Both the position numbers and the translations under genes were made by a program. A DNA stretch of 38,920 bases from an uncultured Bacteroides sp. (GTDB lineage: Bacteria; Bacteroidota; Bacteroidia; Bacteroidales; Bacteroidaceae). Where the stretch lies: positions 1 to 38,920 of the forward strand of contig URDR01000022.1 of the NCBI GenBank assembly GCA_900546645.1. The letters run 5' to 3'. The notes beneath the pieces are model-generated. The model did no database searches and was not told the origin of the DNA. It saw only the letters and a program-made list of their open reading frames with translations. Position 1 is the stretch's first letter. Every line of letters starts with the position of its first letter. Of this stretch, positions 17,751 through 25,641 are shown piece by piece.

Positions 17751-17780
17751 CAAAATTACGATAATTCATAAAATAAACAA
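17751..17780 (-). promoter_or_regulatory. Promoter of udk-mltF (-33 and -7)
   Basis: On the minus strand, TTG (17778-17780) is followed by a 19-bp spacer and TAATTTTG (17751-17758), matching the Bacteroides -33/-7 arrangement. It predicts a leader of about 33 nt before the udk ATG. Confidence 0.6.
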
Positions 17781-17782
17781 CT

Positions 17783-18082
17783 ATGGTTAAGCACATTGTT
17801 TTATTTAAGCTTAAAGAAAACTTGTCGGATGCCGAGAAGAAGGAGGTAATGATCCGTTTTAAGAACACAATAGAAGCTCTCCCGGCAAAAATAAACTTCA
17901 TACGCAGCATTCATGTCGGGTTAAACATTAACCCTGATGAAGAATGGGACATCTGTCTGGACAGTTCTTTTGACAGTCTGGATGATGTGAAAGCATACGC
18001 CATACATCCCGAACACGTTAAAGCGGCTACTATTTTAAAAGAAGTAAAGGCCGGACGTGCTTGTACTGATTACGAACTGTAA
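17783..18082 (+). CDS. Dabb (stress-responsive A/B barrel) family protein
   Basis: Small 99-aa protein with the dimeric alpha-beta barrel pattern of the Dabb family: MVKHIVLFKLKE at the start, then a helix (DAEKKEVMIRFKNTIEALP) and DICLDSSFDSLDDVKAYAIHPEH with the conserved Y..HP.H motif. Members are mostly of unknown function; some bind small aromatic or polyketide ligands. It is followed after 22 bp by a hotdog thioesterase gene, suggesting a shared task in small-molecule handling, which is inference only. Confidence 0.9.
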   Translation: MVKHIVLFKLKENLSDAEKKEVMIRFKNTIEALPAKINFIRSIHVGLNINPDEEWDICLDSSFDSLDDVKAYAIHPEHVKAATILKEVKAGRACTDYEL

Positions 18083-18104
18083 ACACACTTTTCAGCATAA
18101 GCCT

Positions 18105-18575
18105 ATGAAAAAGATTAAAAACCCATGGAGCGGAAAAGAGAGTTACTTCTGTTTTGGATGTGCCCCCAACAATGAAGCAGGCTTAAAAATGGAATTCTAC
18201 GAAGACGGAGAATCAATTATCAGTTATTGGACTCCTGAAGCCAAATACCAAGGATGGATTGACACCCTTCACGGTGGAATACAGGCAGCGTTATTAGATG
18301 AGATTTGCGGATGGGTTGTATTCAGAAAACTGCAAACAGCAGGAGTAACTTCTAAAATGGAAACGCGTTATCTCAAACCGATTCTGACTACCGAGCCTCG
18401 GCTAACCATACAAGCAAAGATACGAGAACTGCGAAGAAATATTGCCTTCATTGATGCGCATATCATGAACAGCAAAGGAGAAATATGTACCGAAGCAAGC
18501 TGCACCTACTATACATTCAGCAAAGAAAAAGCTGAAAAAGACTTTTCTTTTATTGAATGCAAAGCAGAAGAATGA
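18105..18575 (+). CDS. PaaI-like hotdog-fold thioesterase
   Basis: 156-aa protein predicted to hydrolyse acyl-CoA or acyl-ACP thioesters. The N-terminal motif YFCFGCAPNNEAGLKMEFYEDG is typical of this subfamily. The hotdog active-site helix reads HGGIQAALLDEICGWVV, with the HGG and following Asp/Glu expected for catalysis. Later strands include ETRYLKPI and EASCTYYTF. The ATG at 18105 is chosen because the upstream frame (18057) overlaps the Dabb gene and adds nothing conserved. Substrate unknown. Confidence 0.9.
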   Translation: MKKIKNPWSGKESYFCFGCAPNNEAGLKMEFYEDGESIISYWTPEAKYQGWIDTLHGGIQAALLDEICGWVVFRKLQTAGVTSKMETRYLKPILTTEPRLTIQAKIRELRRNIAFIDAHIMNSKGEICTEASCTYYTFSKEKAEKDFSFIECKAEE

Positions 18576-18625
18576 ATCAACTTAATACCAATTTAAAAGA
18601 AAACCAATACTTTTTCTTTCAAATA

Positions 18626-18657
18626 TTTGCTTTTAACAGAAATACTACATATATTTG
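18626..18657 (+). promoter_or_regulatory. Promoter of the hisL-hisGDC operon
   Basis: TTTG (18626-18629), a 20-bp spacer and TATATTTG (18650-18657) give a full match to the Bacteroides -33/-7 promoter. It predicts a short 5' end before the leader peptide ATG at 18682. Confidence 0.8.
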
Positions 18658-18681
18658 CCAAAAAGTAATAAAGAAGAAAAT

Positions 18682-18744
18682 ATGAAGATTACAGCCTTAC
18701 ATCATATCCATCATGCTATCCTGACGAGAAAAACGGTGGGCTGA
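18682..18744 (+). CDS. hisL: his operon leader peptide HisL
   Basis: A 20-codon frame reads MKITALHHIHHAILTRKTVG and ends TGA. Four of the five codons 7-11 are CAT (His), interrupted by one Ile. It starts about 20 nt after the predicted transcription start, and lies just before a strong intrinsic terminator and hisG. This is the layout of a ribosome-mediated attenuator: scarcity of charged tRNA-His would stall the ribosome at 18700-18714 and leave the distal codons free to form an antiterminator. It is too short to be found by length-filtered gene callers. Confidence 0.88.
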   Translation: MKITALHHIHHAILTRKTVG

Positions 18745-18788
18745 GAGGTTGTATATTTTCATAAACAGATATCCAAAAGGCTTACCGT
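18733..18788 (+). promoter_or_regulatory. Antiterminator of the his attenuator
   Basis: ACGGTGGGCT (18733-18742), at the end of the leader peptide, can pair in RNA with GGCTTACCGT (18779-18788) over 10 consecutive pairs, three of them G-U. This uses up the 5' arm of the terminator, so the two structures exclude each other. A further CAGCC (18692-18696) can pair with GGCTG (18739-18743), which would sequester the antiterminator arm when no ribosome is present. Confidence 0.72.
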
Positions 18789-18807
18789 ATTTATGGTAAG
18801 CCTTTTT
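18775..18807 (+). terminator. his attenuator terminator
   Basis: AAAAGGCTTACC (18775-18786) pairs perfectly with GGTAAGCCTTTT (18795-18806), with an 8-nt loop and a T-rich tail continuing to TTTTTATTTA. It ends 27 bp before the hisG ATG, so it must be read through for the operon to be expressed. Confidence 0.9.
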
Positions 18808-18833
18808 ATTTACCACACTAATACAAAGAAAAT

Positions 18834-19685
18834 ATGTTAAGAATTGCCGTACAATCAAAAGGCCGCCTATTTGAAGATACCATGGCCCTGCTTGCTGAAG
18901 CCGACATTAAATTATCGACCTCTAAACGCACTCTGCTCACCCAGTCAACCAACTTTCCCATCGAAGTACTGTTCTTGCGCGACGATGATATCCCTCAATG
19001 CGTAGCCAGTGGAGTTGCCGACTTAGGAATCGTTGGCGAAAATGAATTTATGGAGCGGAAAGAAGAAGCCGAAATTATCAGCCGGCTGGGATTCAGCAAA
19101 TGCCGCCTCTCACTTGCCATTCCAAAAGAAATTAACTATACCGGAACAGAGTGGTTTAACGGCAAGAAAATAGCCACTTCATATCCTGAAATTCTCCAGA
19201 ACTTTCTGAATCAAAACAACATAAAAGCAGATATTCACGTCATTACAGGTTCGGTAGAAATTGCACCGAGCATCAAACTTGCCGACTGCATTTTCGACAT
19301 TGTCAGCTCCGGTTCGACTCTTATCAGCAACAATCTGAAAGAAGTGGAAGTTGTTATGAAAAGTGAAGCTTTACTCATCGGAAATAAAAGCATGAGTCAA
19401 GAGAAAAAAGAAATTCTGGAAGAACTCTTATTCCGGATTAAGGCAGTAAAAGCAGCAGAAGACAAGAAATACGTGCTCATGAACGTACCTACGGATAAAA
19501 TAAAAGAAATCATAGACGTATTGCCCGGCATAAAGAGCCCCACCATTATGCCATTGGCTACCGAAGGATGGAGCAGTGTGCATACCGTACTCGACCAGAA
19601 ATGCTTTTGGGAAATCATCGGTAAGCTGAAAGCATTAGGCGCACAAGGCATCTTAGTCTTACCCATTGAAAAAATGATTGTCTAA
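18834..19685 (+). CDS. hisG: ATP phosphoribosyltransferase, long form HisG
   Basis: First and committed enzyme of histidine synthesis, joining ATP and PRPP. It is 283 aa, the long form, which carries its own C-terminal ACT-like regulatory domain (about 205-283) for histidine feedback and needs no HisZ. N-terminal motif LRIAVQSKGRLFEDTMALL; phosphoribosyl-binding region DCIFDIVSSGSTLISNNLKEVE. It is the first structural gene after the attenuator; hisD begins 22 bp after its stop. Control would thus act at two levels: transcriptional attenuation and enzyme feedback. Confidence 0.97.
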   Translation: MLRIAVQSKGRLFEDTMALLAEADIKLSTSKRTLLTQSTNFPIEVLFLRDDDIPQCVASGVADLGIVGENEFMERKEEAEIISRLGFSKCRLSLAIPKEINYTGTEWFNGKKIATSYPEILQNFLNQNNIKADIHVITGSVEIAPSIKLADCIFDIVSSGSTLISNNLKEVEVVMKSEALLIGNKSMSQEKKEILEELLFRIKAVKAAEDKKYVLMNVPTDKIKEIIDVLPGIKSPTIMPLATEGWSSVHTVLDQKCFWEIIGKLKALGAQGILVLPIEKMIV

Positions 19686-19707
19686 TTTCCTATTAACATC
19701 CAAAAAC

Positions 19708-20979
19708 ATGAACATCATATCTTATCCCGAGCGTTTTCTTTGGAGTGAAATTTTAAAACGCCCTACTCTGAATCACGACGCTTTACGCGAAACAGTAGCA
19801 GCTATTTTATCTCGCATACAGACTGAAGGCGACTATGCCGTTATGTATTACGAAGAACAGTTTGACAAAGTAAAACTAAGTTCACTGCAAGTAAGTGAAC
19901 AAGAATTTGCCGAAGCCGAAAAGCAGGTAAGCATTGAATTAAAGGCAGCCATTATGCTTGCCTTCAATAATATACGCACCTTTCACATGGCCCAGAAATT
20001 TGAAGGAAAAAAGATAGAGACCCTACCTGGCGTAACCTGCTGGCAAAAAGCCGTAGCAATTGAGAAAGTTGGACTATACGTACCGGGAGGAACAGCTCCT
20101 CTTTTTTCTACCGTTCTTATGCTTGCCACACCGGCACAAATAGCCGGATGCAAAGAAATCATTCTCTGCACACCTCCTAACCAAGAAGGAAAGATACATC
20201 CCGCCATTTTATATGCAGCCCGCATTGCAGGTGTAAGCAAAGTATTTAAGGCCGGCGGAGTACAGGCTATCGGCGCCATGGCATACGGAACAAGCAGTAT
20301 TCCTAAAGTATATAAAATATTCGGTCCGGGCAACCAATACGTCACAGCAGCCAAACAACAAGTATCCCTGAGCGATGTTGCCATTGACATGCCTGCCGGT
20401 CCATCGGAAGTAGCCGTCATAGCCGATGAAACAGCCAATCCGGTATTTGTTGCAGCCGATTTACTATCACAGGCAGAACATGGAAGAGACAGCCAAGCCA
20501 TACTGGTAACCACTTCCGAAACACTCATCCATGCGGTAACCGGGGAAATAGAACGCCAGCTAAATGAATTGCCACGCAAACAGCTCGCCGAAAAATCATT
20601 AGAAGGAAGCAAGTTGATATTAGTAAAAAACATACAGGAAGCTATTGATATGATTAATGAATACGCACCTGAACATTTAATTATAGAAACCAAAGACTAT
20701 ATGGAGTTAAGCGAAAAGGTTGTCAACGCCGGCTCCGTATTCCTTGGCTCTTACAGTCCGGAAAGTGCCGGCGACTATGCTTCGGGAACAAACCATACCT
20801 TACCCACCAACGGATATGCCAAAGCATATAGTGGAGTAAGTTTAGACAGTTTTATCCGCAAGATAACCTTTCAGGAAATAACCAAAGAAGGTATTCAAAC
20901 CATCGGACCGGCTATTGAAGTCATGGCAGCCAACGAGTTTTTAGATGCTCATAAAAATGCCGTTAAAGTAAGACGCTAA
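19708..20979 (+). CDS. hisD: Histidinol dehydrogenase
   Basis: Zinc- and NAD-dependent enzyme oxidising L-histidinol to L-histidine in two steps. It is 423 aa from MNIISYPERFLW. Conserved motifs include GLYVPGGTAPLFSTVLM, FGPGNQYVTAAKQ, DMPAGPSEVAVIADE, LLSQAEHGRDSQAILV (zinc ligand region), EYAPEHLII with the catalytic Glu-His, and GDYASGTNHTLPT. The ATG at 19708 is preferred to an upstream TTG-type start at 19678 that overlaps hisG. hisC follows after 13 bp. Confidence 0.98.
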   Translation: MNIISYPERFLWSEILKRPTLNHDALRETVAAILSRIQTEGDYAVMYYEEQFDKVKLSSLQVSEQEFAEAEKQVSIELKAAIMLAFNNIRTFHMAQKFEGKKIETLPGVTCWQKAVAIEKVGLYVPGGTAPLFSTVLMLATPAQIAGCKEIILCTPPNQEGKIHPAILYAARIAGVSKVFKAGGVQAIGAMAYGTSSIPKVYKIFGPGNQYVTAAKQQVSLSDVAIDMPAGPSEVAVIADETANPVFVAADLLSQAEHGRDSQAILVTTSETLIHAVTGEIERQLNELPRKQLAEKSLEGSKLILVKNIQEAIDMINEYAPEHLIIETKDYMELSEKVVNAGSVFLGSYSPESAGDYASGTNHTLPTNGYAKAYSGVSLDSFIRKITFQEITKEGIQTIGPAIEVMAANEFLDAHKNAVKVRR

Positions 20980-20992
20980 ACAAATCACAGAT

Positions 20993-22030
20993 ATGAAACC
21001 GCTAAACGAATTAATCAGACCCAATATTGCAAACCTGAAGCCTTATTCATCGGCCCGTGACGAATATCAGGGGAAAAAGGCTTCTGTGTTTCTGGATGCC
21101 AATGAGAATCCCTACAACACTCCCAACAACCGCTATCCCGACCCGTTGCAACAAGAATTAAAGCAATTAATTGCTCCGGTGAAAAAAGTACGTCCGGAAC
21201 AGATATTCCTTGGGAATGGAAGCGACGAAGCCATTGATTTAGCTTTCCGGGCTTTCTGCCGTCCGGGTATAGACAATGTGGTTGCCATCGAGCCTACTTA
21301 TGGAATGTATCAAGTATGTGCCCACATCAACGACATTGAATACCGCAAAGTAGAATTAGACGAAAACTTCCAGTTTAAAGCCGAAAAGCTCTTGGAAGCA
21401 TGCGATGAAAATACCAAATTGATTTTCCTCTGCTCACCCAATAATCCTACAGGTAACAGTCTTGACCGTAATGAAATCATGACCCTCATAAAAGCTTTTC
21501 AGGGCATTGTGATTGTCGACGAAGCCTATGCAGACTTTTCTAAGCTTCCTTCACTTTTGGCTGACCTCAATGAATACCCTAATCTGCTTATTTTCCAGAC
21601 TTTTTCAAAAGCATGGGGATGTGCAGCCATCCGCTTAGGCATGGCCTTTGCTTCGGAAGCGATTATCGAGATATTCAATAAAATCAAGTATCCCTATAAC
21701 ATCAACCTTCTTACTCAGCAGGAGGCTATCCGAATCATGGAACAGCACTATCAGGTCAACATCTGGATACAATCCTTGCTCGAAGAGCGCACTCGGTTTA
21801 TCGAAGAGTTCAAAAAGCTAAAATGCTGCAAGCATGTTTATCCTACCGATGCCAACTTCTTCCTTACCCGTGTAAGCAATGCTAAGGCAATCTATGATTA
21901 TTTAGTATCTAAGGGTATTATTGTACGAAACCGTACGCACATCACGCTATGCCAAGACTGCTTACGTATTACCATCGGAACCCGCCCGGAAAACAATGCC
22001 GTGCTTGAAGCGTTAAGCACACTTGAATAA
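20993..22030 (+). CDS. hisC: Histidinol-phosphate aminotransferase
   Basis: PLP-dependent class I/II aminotransferase making histidinol phosphate from imidazole acetol phosphate. It is 345 aa. Substrate-end motif LDANENPYN, cofactor-binding NGSDEAIDLAFRAFCRPG, CSPNNPTGN, IVDEAYADF, the PLP Lys in FQTFSKAWGCAAIRLG, and the C-terminal phosphate-binding Arg in LRITIGTRPEN. It is the last gene of this operon: a strong terminator follows 50 bp later. hisB, which often follows hisC in related genomes, is not here. Confidence 0.97.
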   Translation: MKPLNELIRPNIANLKPYSSARDEYQGKKASVFLDANENPYNTPNNRYPDPLQQELKQLIAPVKKVRPEQIFLGNGSDEAIDLAFRAFCRPGIDNVVAIEPTYGMYQVCAHINDIEYRKVELDENFQFKAEKLLEACDENTKLIFLCSPNNPTGNSLDRNEIMTLIKAFQGIVIVDEAYADFSKLPSLLADLNEYPNLLIFQTFSKAWGCAAIRLGMAFASEAIIEIFNKIKYPYNINLLTQQEAIRIMEQHYQVNIWIQSLLEERTRFIEEFKKLKCCKHVYPTDANFFLTRVSNAKAIYDYLVSKGIIVRNRTHITLCQDCLRITIGTRPENNAVLEALSTLE

Positions 22031-22082
22031 AAGAAGGATAAGCAGATTATCCCAATCCGATACATGCGGAAACATAAACCAG

Positions 22083-22130
22083 AAAGAGTCATATCACCCT
22101 CCGTTTTTTGAGTAATGATATGACTCTTTT
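22083..22130 (+). terminator. Terminator of the hisGDC operon
   Basis: AAAGAGTCATATCA (22083-22096) pairs perfectly with TGATATGACTCTTT (22116-22129), 14 bp with a 19-nt loop, followed by a T-rich tail. It also lies downstream of the convergent lepA gene. Confidence 0.85.
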
Positions 22131-22201
22131 CTTTTGAACATCCAGAACAGTCAGGCACCAGATAAAACCTGCCCACCTGAAAGCCTACTATATTTTCATC
22201 T

Positions 22202-23983
22202 TTAATCCAACTTAAGCACAGCAAGGAAAGCCTTCTGTGGCACTTCTACCGTACCAATCTGCTTCATACGCTTCTTTCCTTTCTTCTGCTTTTCAAGCAG
22301 CTTACGCTTACGGCTCACGTCACCACCATAACATTTTGCAGTTACATCCTTACGGACCGCCTTGATGGTCTCACGGGCAATAATCTTGGCACCGATAGCA
22401 GCCTGAATAGCAATTTCAAACTGCTGGCGCGGGATAAGTTCCTTCAATTTCTCACACATACGCCGTCCCAGATCGTAAGCATTATCCACATGAGTCAACG
22501 TAGAAAGTGCATCGACCGATTCACCGTTCAGCAAAATATCCAGCTTAATGAGTTTTGACGGACGGAAACCAGACTGATGGTAATCAAATGATGCATAGCC
22601 TTTCGAAATACTTTTTAACCGATCATAGAAATCAATTACAATTTCACCCAACGGCATCTTATAATGAAGCTCTACACGATTTCCAGAGATATAATCCTGA
22701 CGAATCAACTCACCACGCTTACCTAAGCAAAGTGTCATGATAGAACCGATATAATCGGTTGCCGTAATGATAGACGCATCAATATAAGGTTCTTCAATGT
22801 GATCTATCAGCGTAGGGTCTGGCATACCACCCGGGTTATGCACTTCTTGCACCCCGCCCTGCTTATCATAAACCATATATGAAACGTTAGGAACGGTTGT
22901 AATGACATTCATATCAAACTCACGGTCTAATCGCTCCTGAATAATTTCCATGTGCAAAAGTCCCAGGAATCCACAGCGGAATCCAAATCCCAAAGCCAAA
23001 GAAGACTCAGGCTGGAAAGTCAGCGAAGCATCATTCAACTGCAACTTCTCCAGTGAAGCACGCAAGTTTTCATAATCTTCAGCTTCAATCGGATAAACTC
23101 CGGCAAAGACCATCGGCTTCACTTCCTCAAAGCCTTCGATAGCCTTGTCACACGGACGAGAGATATGCGTAATTGTATCGCCTACTTTCACCTCACGCGA
23201 AGTTTTGATACCCGAAATAATGTAACCCACATCACCGGTTCTCAATTCCTTGCGAGGCACCATATCCATTTTCAGTACACCGACTTCATCGGCATCATAT
23301 TCTTTTCCGGTATTAAAGAATTTCACCTTGTCGCCCGTACGAATCACCCCGTTTACCACCTTAAAGTAAGCAATGATTCCGCGGAACGAATTGAACACTG
23401 AATCGAAAATCAAAGCCTGAAGCGGAGCGTTTTCATCTCCCTGCGGAGCAGGAATACGGTCAACCACGGCTTGAAGGATATCTTCAACCCCCATCCCGGT
23501 TTTTCCCGAAGCACGGATGATGTCTTCACGCTTACATCCCAGCAAGTCAATAATCTCATCTTCCACTTCTTCCGGCATGGCGCTCGCCATGTCACATTTA
23601 TTCATGACCGGAATAATTTCCAAATCATGTTCAAGAGCCATATACAGATTTGAAATGGTCTGCGCCTGTACTCCCTGCGAAGCATCCACCACCAGCAGCG
23701 CACCTTCACAGGCTGCAATCGAACGAGATACTTCATACGAGAAGTCCACGTGTCCCGGAGTATCTATCAAGTTTAATACATACTTTTCTCCCTTATATGC
23801 ATACTCCATCTGGATGGCATGACTCTTAATCGTAATACCGCGTTCACGCTCCAAATCCATATCGTCCAACATCTGCCCCTCAGTAACCTTGATGGTCTGC
23901 GTATACTCCAACAGGCGGTCTGCCAGTGTTGATTTACCATGGTCAATATGAGCTATGATACAAAAATTGCGAATGTTCTTCAT
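22202..23983 (-). CDS. lepA: Elongation factor 4 (LepA), ribosomal GTPase
   Basis: Translational GTPase that affects ribosome function and initiation/biogenesis under stress. It is 593 aa, the family length. GTPase motifs are G1 AHIDHGKSTLADRL, switch region RERGITIKSHAIQM, G3 DTPGHVDFSYEVSR and G4 NKCDM. EF-G-like domains follow, including FCGFRCGFLGLLHMEIIQERL as FGFRCGFLGLLHMEI..., and the LepA-specific C-terminal domain has VRKDVTAKCYGGDVSRKRKLLEKQKKG. It is a single-gene unit with a TATCTTTG element upstream. Confidence 0.98.
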   Translation of the reverse strand: MKNIRNFCIIAHIDHGKSTLADRLLEYTQTIKVTEGQMLDDMDLERERGITIKSHAIQMEYAYKGEKYVLNLIDTPGHVDFSYEVSRSIAACEGALLVVDASQGVQAQTISNLYMALEHDLEIIPVMNKCDMASAMPEEVEDEIIDLLGCKREDIIRASGKTGMGVEDILQAVVDRIPAPQGDENAPLQALIFDSVFNSFRGIIAYFKVVNGVIRTGDKVKFFNTGKEYDADEVGVLKMDMVPRKELRTGDVGYIISGIKTSREVKVGDTITHISRPCDKAIEGFEEVKPMVFAGVYPIEAEDYENLRASLEKLQLNDASLTFQPESSLALGFGFRCGFLGLLHMEIIQERLDREFDMNVITTVPNVSYMVYDKQGGVQEVHNPGGMPDPTLIDHIEEPYIDASIITATDYIGSIMTLCLGKRGELIRQDYISGNRVELHYKMPLGEIVIDFYDRLKSISKGYASFDYHQSGFRPSKLIKLDILLNGESVDALSTLTHVDNAYDLGRRMCEKLKELIPRQQFEIAIQAAIGAKIIARETIKAVRKDVTAKCYGGDVSRKRKLLEKQKKGKKRMKQIGTVEVPQKAFLAVLKLD

Positions 23984-24016
23984 ATCGTAATTTACCTATT
24001 ATCAAAATTTATTGTG

Positions 24017-24024
24017 CAAAGATA
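24017..24024 (-). promoter_or_regulatory. -7 element of lepA
   Basis: The minus strand reads TATCTTTG (TAnnTTTG), 34 bp upstream of the lepA ATG. The -33 element is not obvious. Confidence 0.55.
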
Positions 24025-24037
24025 GAGAAAAAACTGA

Positions 24038-24055
24038 TATTTTTGTGTATGTTTG
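24038..24055 (+). promoter_or_regulatory. Two overlapping-range -7 candidates for the lemA operon
   Basis: TATTTTTG (24038-24045) and TATGTTTG (24048-24055) both match TAnnTTTG and lie 49-66 bp before the lemA ATG. Which one is used cannot be told. Confidence 0.4.
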
Positions 24056-24103
24056 TCAGTGAAACTAATCAATCTATTTATTTAATTAACTAAACATCGA
24101 CGT

Positions 24104-24685
24104 ATGAAAAAAACTTGGATTATTATTCTTGCCGCAGTAGCTTTGATTGCAATATTCTGCGCAACTTCTTATAACTCGATGGTCTCACAAGACGAGGCAG
24201 TAGGTACGGCATGGAGCAACGTGGAAAACCAATATCAGCGCCGTGCTGATTTGATTCCCAATTTGGTGAATACAGTAAAAGGTTATGCCAACCACGAAAA
24301 AGAAACACTTGAAGCTGTTATTTCCGCCCGTGCCAAAGCTACACAAACATCAATCAATCTGAATGAAATCTCTTCTGAAAAAATGGCTGCTTTCCAGCAG
24401 GCACAAGGTGAACTGAGCAGTGCCTTAAGCCGTTTGATGGTCAGTATCGAAAGATATCCCGACTTGAAGGCTAACCAGAACTTTCAGGCGCTGCAGGCTC
24501 AGCTTGAAGGTACTGAAAACCGAATCAGCGTTGAACGCAGAAAATTCAATGAAATAGCCCGCGCCTATAATACCAGTATCCGACGCTTCCCCAAGAATAT
24601 TGTAGCCGGACTCTTTGGATTTGAAAAACGGCCTTATTTTGAAGCACAAGAAGGCTCCGAAAAAGCTCCAGAGGTTAAGTTTTAA
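24104..24685 (+). CDS. LemA family protein
   Basis: 193-aa membrane-anchored helical protein. An N-terminal helix (about 5-20: WIIILAAVALIAIFCATSYNSMV) is followed by the LemA signature VENQYQRRADLIPNLVNTVKGYANHEKETLEAVISARAKA and LEGTENRISVERRKFNEIARAYNTSIRRFP, ending in the family's FGFEKRPYFEA. The biochemical role is not established. It is followed after 12 bp by a TPM-domain protein; the LemA-TPM pairing is common in bacteria and suggests a joint envelope function. Confidence 0.95.
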   Translation: MKKTWIIILAAVALIAIFCATSYNSMVSQDEAVGTAWSNVENQYQRRADLIPNLVNTVKGYANHEKETLEAVISARAKATQTSINLNEISSEKMAAFQQAQGELSSALSRLMVSIERYPDLKANQNFQALQAQLEGTENRISVERRKFNEIARAYNTSIRRFPKNIVAGLFGFEKRPYFEAQEGSEKAPEVKF

Positions 24686-24697
24686 TATCCGTTCAGC

Positions 24698-25615
24698 ATG
24701 AAGTATTATTTATCCGCTCTATTGCTCCTTTTCTGCTTCACTCTTCAAGCTAAGAAATATACCGTAGCAGATGTTCCCCTCCCCCGCCAGCTGGGACATA
24801 CTTATGTCAGTAATCCGGATCAGATTCTCTCTTCAAATACGGCCTATGCCATTGATACAACACTGTATGCTTTAGAGAAGCAGACCGGAATCCAGGTATT
24901 GGTTGTAGCTGTGGAGCAAATTGAAGACGGTGACTGTTTTGATTTTGCCTACCGTCTGGGAAGAGAAAAAGGTATCGGGCAGAAGGGGCTGGATAACGGG
25001 CTGGTTATTTTGCTGGTAACAGGTGAACGGTGTATTCAGTTTGCTACCGGCTATGGCTTGGAGGAGCATTTGCCTGATGTAACCTGCAAGCGGATTCAAC
25101 AACAATACATGAATCCTTATCTAGCCAAAAACAACTGGGATACCGGAATGCTTTCCGGTGTGCAGGCTGTACGGAAGACATTAGACGGAAGCATGCAGCG
25201 ACACTCCAGCTCGCCTAAAGCAAGCGACAACACCTTATTGTTCATCCTGCTCGTTTGCTGCTTCATTCTAGTTCCGGCTTTGCTTTGGATTAGTATGCGC
25301 CAACGTATGCGTTGTCCTAATTGCCATAAACAAGGACTCAAGCAGATGGCAGTCCGGACGGTTTCCGTAAAAAACGGAATACGTACACAGGAAGTAACCT
25401 ATCTCTGCAGCCACTGCGGACATGTGGTTAGAAAAACCCGGAAATCGGAAGACCATAACTCTAATCATCCAGGAGGATTCGGCGGTCCATTCATGGGCGG
25501 TCCGTTTTTTGGCGGATTTGGCGGACGAAGAGGCGGATTCGGCGGAGGCGGGTTTACTGGTGGAAGCTTCGGAGGAGGAGACTTCGGAGGAGGAGGAGCC
25601 GGAAGTAAATTTTAA
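24698..25615 (+). CDS. TPM-domain (YgcG-like) membrane protein with zinc ribbon and Gly-rich tail
   Basis: 305-aa exported and membrane-anchored protein. A signal peptide (about 1-18, ending LQA) precedes a TPM domain (about 35-165: TGIQVLVVAVEQIEDGDCFDFAYRLGREKGIG and GLDNGLVILLV). A membrane helix (about 178-198) follows, then a four-Cys ribbon (CPNCHKQG ... CSHCGH), and a tail made of Gly-Gly-Phe repeats. Such tails are typical of YgcG proteins; the Cys ribbon between helix and tail is less usual. It lies between lemA and aroC on the same strand, with a 26-bp gap to aroC. Confidence 0.88.
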   Translation: MKYYLSALLLLFCFTLQAKKYTVADVPLPRQLGHTYVSNPDQILSSNTAYAIDTTLYALEKQTGIQVLVVAVEQIEDGDCFDFAYRLGREKGIGQKGLDNGLVILLVTGERCIQFATGYGLEEHLPDVTCKRIQQQYMNPYLAKNNWDTGMLSGVQAVRKTLDGSMQRHSSSPKASDNTLLFILLVCCFILVPALLWISMRQRMRCPNCHKQGLKQMAVRTVSVKNGIRTQEVTYLCSHCGHVVRKTRKSEDHNSNHPGGFGGPFMGGPFFGGFGGRRGGFGGGGFTGGSFGGGDFGGGGAGSKF

Positions 25616-25641
25616 ATTATAAATCTAAAACAATACAAAAC

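Noticed and set aside
19983..20693. A 236-aa minus-strand frame inside hisD
   Set aside because: It is antisense to a well conserved enzyme and its translation shows no known motif; long shadows are expected opposite conserved codon patterns.
25470..25612. The Gly-rich stretch as a DNA repeat array
   Set aside because: The GGCGGA/GGAGGA-like repetition encodes the Gly-Gly-Phe tail of the TPM protein and is common in that family.
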